A DNA stretch of 64,000 nucleotides, taken from NCBI GenBank assembly GCA_910890315.1, contig CAJVGD010000013.1, positions 310,001 to 374,000 of the forward strand, read 5' to 3'. This document shows, piece after piece, positions 33,101 to 43,843 of the stretch. Within the stretch, counting starts at the first letter, position 1. The number at the start of each line of letters is the position of its first letter. A model generated the notes under the pieces. The model saw only the letters and a program-made list of their open reading frames with translations. It was not told the DNA's origin and did not search any database. The DNA comes from Serendipita indica DSM 11827 (Eukaryota > Basidiomycota > Agaricomycetes > Sebacinales > Serendipitaceae). The position numbers were made by a program, and so were the translations under genes.

Positions 33101-34790
33101 ACGAGCTCTGACCTCCTGCGTCCACGGTGGCATCCAGTTTTCCCGGCCCTCGAGCTCAAGTCGCGCCTTGACGCGCTCTTTATGAAGTTCCAAATAGCCA
33201 GCTACCGAATACGTTGGAAGTTCAGACTTGCTCTTGAAATCTGGAACCGGGATGTCATGTTTCTTTGCCATTTGGAAGTGATGCTCTGCTTCGATGGCCG
33301 CTCCAATACTGAGGAGAACGCGTGTTGTACGCGCACCATCTTCGTAGCCGCCGCTTGCGAGCATGTTGAGCAGCTCGAGCATACAAATAAGGGTGAGTTT
33401 TTCGGGCGGAAGGAGCCTGAGGAAGAAGGAGATAGGAGTTCTTTCTTCTCCTTTACGATGAGCCTTGGCTCTTCTCGCCTGCTCTTCTACCTCCTCGATC
33501 TCGAGCTCCTTGATGCGCTCCTGCAAATAAGGAGTCGTCTGCACCTGCCAGTCCCACATCCATGCTTGTAGACTGCGCCGGTTGAAGTTCGTTCCCATTT
33601 GCATCTTCTCAAAGAGCTCTGCTTCATGCTTCATGCGGGCCAAAGCAGCATCGTAGGCTGTTTCTTCTAGCTGCTTTTGACGGAGGAGGACATCGTCGGG
33701 GATTGTCTTGCGACTCTGTACAATCATCTCCAAGTTGCTCTTCAGAGTCTCGAGATTGAACGGCGTTTCAAAGACCTCTTTAGAGACTTTGACGCCGTCC
33801 ACTTCCATTTTGACAACCTTTAACCGGGTAAGCAGCTGTCATATACAGATTAAACGAAACACTTGCTCTTTTCTTCTGCTGCGTTTTCACTTCAGCAATA
33901 GTATCCACAACGTCATGCTGGTCAGTCGGTGTGATCCCGATTTTTGCCAGCTTTTCCATGACTTGGGCGCGCGAGCCACTGTGTTTGGCCCCCTCGGTCA
34001 AAATTTCTAGGAATTTCTGACCAGCTTCACCATCTAGAGGGTACTGGGCAATGACATCCGCCAGCGATACCTCTCGCAGATCCATGTTCTTCATCATGTT
34101 GGACACAAACTCCGTGCACGCCTCGCGGCTCATGTCGGGCGAGCTGTAGGAGAGGGCGGGATCAGATACTGGAAATGAGGGTTCTATGCAAACTTACTGA
34201 GCGACCCCAAATAGCATGGTAGTATATGTCTGCGTGTTTGGCTGTGCGAAATACCCCTCCTCCTCCATGCTGGCGTACAAATCCCAGAAACGACGTCTCC
34301 AGACGGTCGCATTGTGACCATTCTGCTCCTCATGAAGTGCATATTCAATATAAGTCTTGAGATATGCATTATGCAAAGACGTATCCAGCAATGCTCGCAG
34401 CTTTGGGTCTTTTAGTGCGTCGGTGAAAAGATTGTGTGCGCGCTGAACGTCGTGAAAGCCAGTCAAGCAGGCCTCCATGATAGCCAACTTGTCCAGAGTT
34501 GGAGATTCGGGAAAGAATAGTCTATGCTGGTCCGACTTTGGATAGCTGACACCAATTGGCATGGGTGTGGGCAAGACGACAACCTGTCTCTTGCGCAAGA
34601 AATTGCGTATCTCCATCTTTTCGTCTTGTTCGCTACCGTGTTGTCGCGCTTTTTTCACCGTGGCCATGGCCGGAGAACGCGCCGACGCTGAAGCCGACGT
34701 TGGTCGTCGCTGGACGTGTCGGGAGCCAGAGATAATTAGTCGACATTGTAATATACGCGATTTTGCACGATTATTTGCTGTTTGCAGCAT
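30174..34790 (-). CDS. RPO41: Mitochondrial DNA-directed RNA polymerase (T7-like)
   Basis: Single-subunit phage-type polymerase that transcribes mitochondrial DNA. The Met at 34790 opens a presequence-like N-terminus ([20 protein letters not shown]); an in-frame Met at 34892 is also possible. The N-terminal domain follows ([38 protein letters not shown]), then the polymerase: [20 protein letters not shown], motif [17 protein letters not shown], motif [21 protein letters not shown] and motif [15 protein letters not shown]. The C-terminus carries a charged insert of about 80 residues (Glu and Lys rich, 30270-30560), then the conserved tail [19 protein letters not shown]. The intron inside motif B (31555-31598) begins with GC. 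It is divergent from the eIF2D gene. Confidence 0.93.
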
Positions 34791-34890
34791 TTTTAACGGA
34801 AAGTCGGTGAGCGGGGAGAAAGAAAGGCTGGGCCAGCTGTCCCTATTTGCAAGGGCAGGTGCCGGTCGACAGACTAGCTTGGAGCCTGCC
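34791..34890. promoter_or_regulatory. Very short divergent promoter, RPO41 / eIF2D
   Basis: If RPO41 starts at 34790 and the eIF2D gene at 34891, only about 100 bp separate them and transcription starts must overlap. If RPO41 uses the upstream Met at 34892, the two start codons share the palindrome CATG. Confidence 0.5.
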
Positions 34891-36987
34891 ATGTTCAAGA
34901 AGGATTTCAAATCACTAAAAAATCAAGGTCAATTCGAAGCATTCTCGTCTAGTTTTCTTATGCGAATATCTTTTCAGTGCCACTCCGTGCATCCGACCTG
35001 AAGCGTCTGAGGCAGGCGCTGATGGATCGATTTCAACTCTCGAGTGAAGATGGAGAACTCTTGGTCCCATCTGGTCTTCTCGCTGCAAAGTTTACCACTA
35101 ACGCCGACGTTGCTGGCGTAAGTACGTCCCGCTCTGCTCATTCGTCGCGAGCCATCGAGTTTACACGCGTATAGATGGGCTACTTTGACTCCAAGGGACT
35201 ACCCCTATGGTTTCATATTGGAAGCTCATCGACAGATCACTCTTCGTTTACACCGACTGGTGCGTCAGCACTCTGCAGTGTTATGGCCACTCAGTTAGCG
35301 TTCAGTTTATACACTCTGGAAGCGGGTGTTTCTGCCTATTGTTACAACACCACAACTCGTTGTCGACAAAATGAAGCAAGGCGCTGATCTGATGGCACCC
35401 GGCGTCGTCTCTATTCAAGCTTCACACAATGCTTCTCTCCCTCTATCTACCGGCCAGTTAGTCTGCGTCGCTCCATATAGTGGAGGATTACAAGGCGTAC
35501 CGATGGCGGTTGGTACCATGAACATGTCTTCAACCGAAATCTCCACCGCAGACAAGGGAAAAGCGGTCCTCACCTTGCACGCATATGGAGACTCTCTATG
35601 GGAGAAGGGTGGGAAAGCGGATCCCCCCAAGGAGATTGTCGTGGTTCAAGCCATCCAAGTCGCGGCGCAGAGCGAAAGTGTCCAGTCGACTGCAGACCAG
35701 CAACAGCCCGCCAGCATACAAAGCACGATAGAAGAGAACAAAGAGGATGTCATTCAACCACAGGCTTCCACGTCGACCCAAGACACCGTTTCGCCTGCTG
35801 GTGAGTAGCAAGGCTACTTTATATATCACTCTCCTAACCGAATAGAGGTCGACAAGATACTACGAGCAGCTACGTTGTTCGCTCTTCATGCAAAGGCCGC
35901 ATCAATCGAACTTCCATGTTCTGCCTCGGCCTTTTACGCAGACTCCATTCTCCCATTTCGACCAGCCGGCCTGGACCCATCGATATATGTGATTAAGAAC
36001 TCGAGTTTTAAAAAGCTCAAACCGTTCTTAAAGGCGCTGGAAAAAGAGGGAGTTTTGAAGACGAAAGAGATGGGTGGTGAACTGCACTTGATGGCGATTG
36101 ACTCGACCCATCCAGATCTACAGGGTGCGGCAAAGTATCGTACAATTGCGGACGAAGAGCGGAAAGAAGCCAAGGCTCGAGCAATGGAAGAGATTCAGGC
36201 GGCGAGTCCAAAGGCGATGACTGTCACCGAGCTTTACAAGCCAGTTGGGTCTGTTGCCACTTTTTGTAAATCCATCAGTCCAGAGTACGTAAATTTTTCA
36301 TACCCGTCCCAACATTGACCCCTTCACTAGCTGCGGGCCGCACTTTACTATTGTCGAACTACGGGACGAGGTATTGTCGAAGTATATTACTGAGCACAAC
36401 CTCGTACATCCGACTGAGCGGGCATATTTCAAAGTCGACGAGACGCTCAAACCAATGTTGCTCAAGAAGAACGAGAGCCAGGAGTTTTTGAAGAGAGACG
36501 AAGGCTTGCAGCGTCTTGCGGCTGCGTGTCAAGCGTGGTACCAGATTGAACAGGAGGGTCACCCTCCAGAGCTGAGGTGCGTACTCTATCACGGCCAAGG
36601 TCTCTCTAACGCAAATTAGCAAAGGAAAGCTGCATCCAATCGCTATTACCATCAAGATGCGACAGGGTAAAAAGGCGGTCACTCTCATTACCAACTTTGA
36701 ACCTTTTCATTTCATCGCTGACTCGATGGCCGAAGACTTACGGAAACTATGCGCAGCGCAGACCTCTGGTGAGTCTGGCGACTGTACGCATGTACTGGAG
36801 CGATTAGGTCTGCGGCGTCCTTGCTGATCGCCCTATAGTCTCTCCCTTGCAAGGAAAGGCGAATCAACTCGAGGTGATGGTCCAGGGAAAGCAGGGCAAG
36901 ATTGTGACCGATTACCTGCTTCAGCGCGGCGTTCCAAAGAAATGGATCGAGTTTGAGGATACGACGGAGAAGAAGAAGGGAAAATAA
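34891..36987 (+). CDS. TMA64: Eukaryotic translation initiation factor 2D (ligatin / Tma64)
   Basis: Ribosome-binding factor for non-canonical initiation and 40S recycling. The first exon MFKKDFKSLKNQ joins AAG|TGCC to give VPLRASDLKRLRQAL, matching the family start MFxKxF. Order: DUF1947/MCT-1-like region, PUA domain (QGADLMAPGVVSIQ, GQLVCVAPYSG, MAVGTMNMSS), a low-complexity linker, a winged-helix plus SWIB/MDM2-like part (SFKKLKPFLKALEKEGVLK, TIVELRDEVLSKYI, RAYFKVDETL), and the C-terminal SUI1/eIF1 domain (HPIAITIKMRQGKKAVTLIT, NQLEVMVQGKQGKIVTDYLL). Cytoplasmic, complete. Confidence 0.93.
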
Positions 36988-37082
36988 TGTAAAAATAGGA
37001 TACTATAATGCCTGTTTGCTATTCCCGTCGCGGTCGAGGCTAGACGAGATGGTCGAAATAACGTGGACCTGGCTATCCCGAC

Positions 37083-37937
37083 ATGCAGCGATTGGCGGTC
37101 GGTAGAAGTTGCTTTTAACTGATTGGATTTATCTGAATAAAGATTGCAAGCAGAGACCTGCACGATTTGTGCTTCTCGCGGCCACTCCTTTGGTCGCTGA
37201 ACGGCAGCTGCCGAAACACAAGGACGTACGTGAATATAAACAGATTCTGACACGCTGAACCACTGATTTCTTTATTTTCCAGTTACCCATCTATCCAACC
37301 GAATCGCCAAAGCCCGTTGTCGTAGAAAGTCCGACGCAACTCGAAGACGGCATTCGACAGTCGCGAGAAGTGGTTACTGAAGGATATCGCGTCGGAAGAG
37401 CACATGTTCAAATGGTTGTTGACCGCTGGATTGGCGTCGAACATGCCGTAGAGTGTACGTATCTTCTCAAAAATGGCGCAAAGAGGAATCCTTGGCTAAT
37501 TATCTATTTCTTTTATACTAGCTCGACTAAAATCGCTCGCTCCTCCACCGGAAACTGAGCCTCTGTTCCCCGGTGCGCTATGGGTTGGAATTGCGGCTCT
37601 CTCCGGCTCAATCGTCGCACAACAACTACGACCTACGCTTATGCGACGCATCATTTATCCACCCGTATGGGGTCTCATTGCCGCCAACTATTTCCTTCCG
37701 CTGCATACCGTCAATGTCGGCAAGTACGTCTATGAATTGGAGGAACGATATGTTCCAAATCTCGCAAAGGCCCAGTCTCGACTTGCCGAACGCATGATCG
37801 AAGCGTCTGCAAGCTCGCGAGAGTCATTTGGTCGCTTCCAGACCCAATTAGATGTCCAAGTAGGCAAGACAAAGCAGTGGATCCAGGCGAATACGGGATT
37901 GCAGATTGCAGACAAATCTCAGGAGGAGAAGAAGTGA
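37083..37937 (+). CDS. MICOS subunit, apolipoprotein-O-like (Mic26/Mic27)
   Basis: Inner-membrane protein of the MICOS complex, which shapes mitochondrial crista junctions. A short first exon (MQRLA) is proposed at 37083, joined in phase to RPARFVLLAATPLVAE. Then come LPIYPTESP, REVVTEGYRVGRAHVQMVV, and two hydrophobic segments: GALWVGIAALSGSIVAQQ and PPVWGLIAANYFLPL. The tail is amphipathic and helical: YVYELEERYVPNLAKAQ. This matches the ApoO layout of two membrane helices with a GxxxG-like first helix. The first exon is the least certain part. It lies 95 bp after the eIF2D stop and is convergent with beta-adaptin. Confidence 0.72.
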
Positions 37938-38029
37938 TCGTGTCGACACGCTTGTTTATAGACCGCTTGCTATTCACTTCATAGACATACCAAAGATACA
38001 CGTTAGATAATGCATCCAATCTCGGCATC

Positions 38030-40921
38030 TCAGAATAATCCTAGGAGATCATCCTGTGGCTGCGTCGCGGGGGGTTTGGCTGGTGTAGGTGCCGCTGCTG
38101 CCGGCAGTGACGCTCCACCAAACATATCCAAACCAGCGAGCCCCTGACCAGGTGGAGGAGCCGTCGAGACGGGTGAAACTATCCCGCCCAAACCAGCAAG
38201 ATCGTTTCCACCGCTGGAAGCAGCAGCGGCGGTTCCTCCAGCGCCAAAAATGGACACCAAATCGTCAAGAGGGTTACTCGACGTGAGCACTTTGCTGACG
38301 CCTGGCGTACTGGCGACGGCCGCTGCAATGCCGCTCGGAGCCACGCCTTCGACTGCAGGTGCGTCGTCGAAGTCGAGCAAGTTTTCTGCGACTTGTCCTG
38401 CCGCCACCTTTTGGATTGCCGCCTCTCGCGCTTGTACCTCGTCCCTACGAGCAATGCGGTTAGGATGATTACATGTAGAGAAGAAAGACATACTCTAGGA
38501 TGCTCTTCTTCATCGACTCGGCTCCCATACGGCCTTTACCGACAAAGGTTTCTGCTGGCTTGTGATAGACACTTGCCAATGACCCAATGTCACTAATCAG
38601 CTCTTCCAAGACGGCTGGAGAGACTGTTGTCCGTGGTAATGATATCGCAGGTCGATGTGCCATTACGACGGCCTAATGTGGCTCAGAAAATGCTTGAACA
38701 TAGTCCATAGACGCACCCTCGCTGCACTCGTATCCGTTGACAAAAGTCGCCAGTATATGTATGCACGATCTCGCACGTCTGGAGAATCACATTTGGTCGC
38801 TAGGTCGAGCACTCGTTGCAGAATAGGCTGCGAACGATCTGGTCGTTTCAGGAAGAGTTTGACGACAGCTGTCAGTGTTTGTAGTTGAACCTTAGAATAT
38901 TGAGTATTGTAAAAGATATCTTTGGTAACCTTACGAGGTAGGCGTCCTCTGTGAACGAGTCCACGAAGATGCCCAAAAGTTCCTCGGCATTGTCGATTTT
39001 CTCGGCATATTCACCAATGATCCAAATCAATGATGCCTTGGCTTCTGGCTCGTCGAGCTCTTCGAGGTTGGCACAAAGTGTCGGGATGACACCTTCGTAC
39101 GTCGACGGATACTTTCTGAAAATGTCCTACAATTCATTGAGCCAGAATTCGAAGATATGGAAGACTCTCACCTTCATCACGACGACGGCCTCTTGAACAA
39201 CATAGCTCACTCGCGTGTTGATTAGGTCCATCAAAACGCCAACACATCGTTCCGCGGAGGATTCAATCTTGATGGCGCATTGGCCGATCGCCTTGATACT
39301 TCGTCGTACAAAGTCGACGTCTACTTCTGACGCGTACCTTTCAAAATTTAGTCGCTAAGACCTCAAGATGCAGGGTAGGCTCACTCTCTTAGTTCGCTGA
39401 GGAACGTATCGACGTTGTTTTCTCCAGCGAGCCGGACCATGATGGCGAGCTTCTCGACTTTGACATAAGGTGGATCGTTATACTTGCAAAAGAAGACTCT
39501 CATCTCGTTTTGTAGCAAATCATCGCGCTTTTGTAGGAGGAGGTTGATATTACGCAGTGCCACCCATTGCACCTAATAAAGATTAACGATTGCTGGTGTG
39601 AATTATCAAAATATACCTCTGGTGCGCTTGACACGAGGGTAACGAGAGGTGGGGCCATCTTCCGTATCAATTGCTTCTCCAGGTCTGCTCTCTCTGAAGA
39701 AATGTGCTTCATATGGATCATGATCACCTGTATTATGTCAGTCAAGTGGTGAGAGACTTTGCTCTTCGTACCTTTACAGCGGCCAGGACGACACTGCCGT
39801 TTGCATGCTGTAGTTGCGGAACGACACGTTCGCATATATGTTCGCTCTCACGCTCATCTACAGCCTTGTATCTAGACGGATTATATGAGCTCGAAAGGAG
39901 CGGAGAGACATTACTCACCGTCCAAGCTGGGTCAAAATAGCGACTCGACCCCATTCAGAGCATTCGTTGAGCGCAATAAGAAGTTTGTTCAGGATGGCTG
40001 AATTGATTTGCCAAGTCACTTTGGCGACGCCTTCTGGCGTCTCCGCGCCTATATGCTCATTAGATTAAACTACTCGAGGTGCTAGATGTAGTGCGTACCA
40101 CTCTCGAGCATGTTTTGACTGGTGATGTGTATGTCCATGAGAGCTGTAACGGCATTTGCAACAACCATTGGATTCGCATCTCCGACCATTTCCTTGAGCG
40201 TGTCGATAAAGCCGTTGTCAATGGCGAGTTCCGGCTTGAGATCGTAGAGCTTTGCAACGCCTAGAGGGTGTAAGTGAGTGTTGGGAAGATATTCGTCGTA
40301 CGCTTACATATGGCTGCAGTCTTGCGCACGTATGGGTGCTCATCCACGAGCGCCTTTTGTAAGGGAGGACTGAGGTAATCAATAATCTTTTCTGCTCGCA
40401 AGCATGCCATTGTTCGGATGGAGAGTGCACGGATGAGGGGGTTTGCATCGTCCGAGTCCTGGACCTCGTTGAGATTGTATCAAAGTCAATAGTACTACGC
40501 ACCCTAACAAACGTATTGACTGCCAGAATGACGAGCTCTGGCTGCGTCTTTGCATAGTTCATGAGGTAGAGATAGACGAGCTTCTTCTGCTCGAGATCCT
40601 CGGTCTGCATGTTCTTGAGTACGTCTGGGAAGAGACCAGAGACGTCCTGAGGCTACGATAAGACTGTCTATATCCTGTTCGGTGGCTGCTGCTGACCTTT
40701 CCGACGGTCATGTTTGCGATGACGCGCTTGATGGCATCCTTTCTCTTGTCTCGATATTCAGAGTTTAGATCTGCACGCAGCTCGTAGTTTTCGCCTGTGA
40801 ATTGTGTGGATGAACGTGTGCACGGTGGCGACTGTAAGAGTCTACGTGCTGCAGGAATAAATAATGTTAAATACCCTTCTTTGGAGCAGCGCGTGCCCCG
40901 CTCGAGCTCATCGTCCCAGCG
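38030..40921 (-). CDS. Beta-adaptin, clathrin adaptor large subunit (AP-1/AP-2 beta type)
   Basis: Large subunit of a clathrin adaptor for trans-Golgi or plasma-membrane sorting. The start at 40921 gives [12 protein letters not shown], joined after an intron to [20 protein letters not shown] and [12 protein letters not shown]. Then [38 protein letters not shown] and [17 protein letters not shown] mark the armadillo-like trunk. After the trunk the protein has a hinge rich in Ala, Gly and Pro with a clathrin-box-like DLLGLF at the very C-terminus, and stops at 38030. No appendage (ear) domain is coded, as in some fungal AP-1 beta subunits. AP-1 is favoured over AP-2 but not proven. Confidence 0.9.
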
Positions 40922-41265
40922 TAGTGTTTGTCCAAGTTTTGAACCCGCCCGTGACCGCCCATTCCCACTTGTCCGTAAGGATATCGGCCATTTGATATAC
41001 TCACTCACATTAGAGTACTCTATCGACAGCTCTCCTCTTTCTATCACGCGCACCGTGCACCCCGCCTGCACCAGCACGGGCTTGTTGGCTGCCCAGGTGA
41101 GCACGGATTCATTGTATTCTGCAGGTACACGCTAAACCAATCCTTTTGGACTGATAGATCACGTGGTTTCACTAGCCGCATTGCTGCGACTCGCCCAGTG
41201 GACAAAGCGTGCGGATATCTTGTACTCTTCTGGACCCTATACAATCCACGTTTGTAATCGTGTCC
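40922..41265. promoter_or_regulatory. Divergent promoter region, beta-adaptin / kelch gene
   Basis: About 345 bp between two start codons in opposite directions. No specific site is assigned. Confidence 0.4.
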
Positions 41266-43694
41266 ATGAGCAACCCACTGGGCTCTCCTCTGTCGCTATC
41301 AACTCTCCCACCAGCCACTCGTGCGGTCCTCACCTCGTCCACGGGAACAAATCCATCAAACTCTACAAATTCTAACCCTAGCTCACCAGCCAGCACGAGC
41401 TCCCACGGCGCACTATCGCACGAAGGATATGCTCAAAACTCTGGACGCACCCCACGGCCTGGCACAAGTCTGATCAATATCAACGCTGCCTCGAATACAA
41501 CTTCTGGATCTAGATCTAATCAATACCCCGGAGAACACGTCGCTAATTACGAACCCTTGACATACGGTGTCCCCGACGACGGAGACGAGCTCGCCAGCCC
41601 AAGTCCGAGCCTAAGCTCCTCTGTCTATCGCTCACAACAATATCACGCTTATAGCTCGCAACTCCGGCATTCTCCCAGTGCCCAGTTGCAAGCTAATCGA
41701 GCCGCGGCGGGTCTGAGCTCGATGCCACTCGACCCCTATTCGCCTTCCAACGGCCACATTCTACACACAAAGGGTAGTAATCTCTCGTCAAACACTTTTA
41801 TTGCCGCATCACCTAGAGATCGTGACCCGTCACGGGACAGAGATCGAGAGGACGCATCCCTTCTCTCTGCACCAACCGTGGCTACGCCTACTCCAGGTCA
41901 TATGACGCCGTTTACACCATCTATCACTGCAAACCAGGCATCAAATCCTGAACGCCAGTCCACGCCCAGAGCAGCCCCCGATACGTCATCCTCGACAAAT
42001 GCTACATTGCAAGCCTCGCAGACTGCGCCCTCGGGGCATGCAGCTCATCCAAACGTTGCACGTGCCAAGGGAGCTGCCTCTTCCGCCTCTGGGAGCACAC
42101 AAACTCCGAGGGCGAGTAGTCGAAAGACTGCCAATGGTCGAGAGCGAGAACGAGATCGCGAAGGTGAGACTCCCTCTTTTCTGGAGAATGAAGACTAACT
42201 CGATTGGTAGACGGACACTCGTCTCGGCGTCCGAAGATACGGACCCACCCTCGATTGCCTCATGGTCCTGCGGACCCAGCGCCTCCGACGCTCATGTACT
42301 GGAGTCTTGCTCCTGTCTATGGGCAATTACCGACAAGGAGCATGCGAGCGCACAGTGTAACGCTCGTGGAAAATAGTGCGTGGCTCTTTGGAGGGTGCGA
42401 TGAGCGAGGTTGTGCTCGGGATGTTTGGTGTTGCGACGTTGGTACGTCTTTCGCAATATCACTCAAACGGCGTCCGATGTGCATACAGAGACCTTTCAAT
42501 GGACCCACCCCCCGCTGACGGGGGATATACCACCACCTTGTCGTGCCCATACAGCTACTTTGGTCGATGGGAAGCGCATCTTCATCTTTGGAGGTGGCGA
42601 GGGACCAACATATTACAATAGGTGAGTCCAATGATGGCATGTCGACGCGTGCTTAGTTACGACAGTCTATACATTTTGGACACTCAAACGCGAAGGTTTA
42701 CATGGGTTCCATGTGGTCAAAAGCCCGGAACGAGCGTTGGCGGCTTAAACGGTCCGTCGGCACCTCTATACGTTCGGGGAAATCTAACGTGATCGATCAG
42801 CGTCTTCACCACAGCAAGCGGAGTCTCCCTCGACGAATCCTAATCAACTACCAACGCCGAATCCATCTACACCATCTAAAGCGCACAATACCTTGCCGAG
42901 TACACCATCGAATACGCCGCCACCAATGCCGCTCCCTCGGCGTGCGCATACTGCAGTGTTGTACAAGCACAAGCTTTACATATTCGGTGGCGGGAATGGG
43001 ATCAAGGCGCTTAATGATGTTTGGAGCTTGGATACGAGTGTGCCTATTGACAGGATGCGATGGGAGCAGGTACGTTTGACATGCGATCTGTGATGAGTCT
43101 AATGAGAAACAGGTGCATACTCAGGGGCAAAAGCCCGGACCGAGGGGCTACCATACAGCTAATTTGGTTGGTAATATCATGATTGTCGTGGGCGGTAGCG
43201 ACGGAAGGGATTGCTTTTCGGATATCTGGGTTCTCAACCTGGGTGAGTTTCTTTCTCGGAAACGCTGAGTTTGTGTTAAATGCATTGTAGATACATTTGT
43301 GTGGACTTTGATCGACACGGACACGGAGCACAAGCGGTTATCTCATAGCTCGACTCAAGTGGGATCCTATCTTTTCATTATGGGCGGGCATGATGGTGTC
43401 AAGTATTCTAGTGACCTGCTCCTTTTCAATCTCGGTACGTATCCCTTACAACTATGCACCTCAACTTAACCTTGTTCGCCAGTCACGTTGCAGTACGAGC
43501 ACAAGGTCACAATGGGACGTCCACCCCCTGCCCGAGGATATCACATCTCGCTCTTGGCTGACGCCAAGTTATTCGTGTTTGGCGGATTTGATGGACACTC
43601 TGTCTACGACGACGTGTGGATCCTCGACCTCGCGGGGGCGGCCTACCTCCCACAAGTCACCAGCTTTGCATTGCTCATCGACGGAAACTCTTAA
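41266..43694 (+). CDS. Kelch-repeat protein with disordered N-terminus
   Basis: The start at 41266 (MSNPLGSPLSLSTLPPATR) opens about 300 residues of Ser/Pro/Thr-rich, probably disordered sequence with an RDRDPSRDRDRED patch. Six kelch motifs then form a beta-propeller: ENSAWLFGGCDERG, DGKRIFIFGGGEG, KHKLYIFGGGNG, GNIMIVVGGSDG, GSYLFIMGGHDG and DAKLFVFGGFDG, each followed by a DvW.ld-type strand. A Ser/Pro/Thr insert lies between blades 2 and 3. The protein ends soon after the sixth blade (stop 43694). Such proteins include polarity factors (Tea1-like) and E3 or signalling scaffolds; no coiled coil follows here, so the role stays open. Confidence 0.85.
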
Positions 43695-43843
43695 TCGCAT
43701 TCGTATGAATCTGTCGATGAAAAAAGACCAAAAGTAAGGTTTCTGTAGTCATCTCTACCTAGCTGTACTCTTGATGAGTGTATCCCCCGCCTCTTGAAAT
43801 CCCAATTTGGTGTTTTGCAAAGTAACGTTATCGTTTGTGGACA

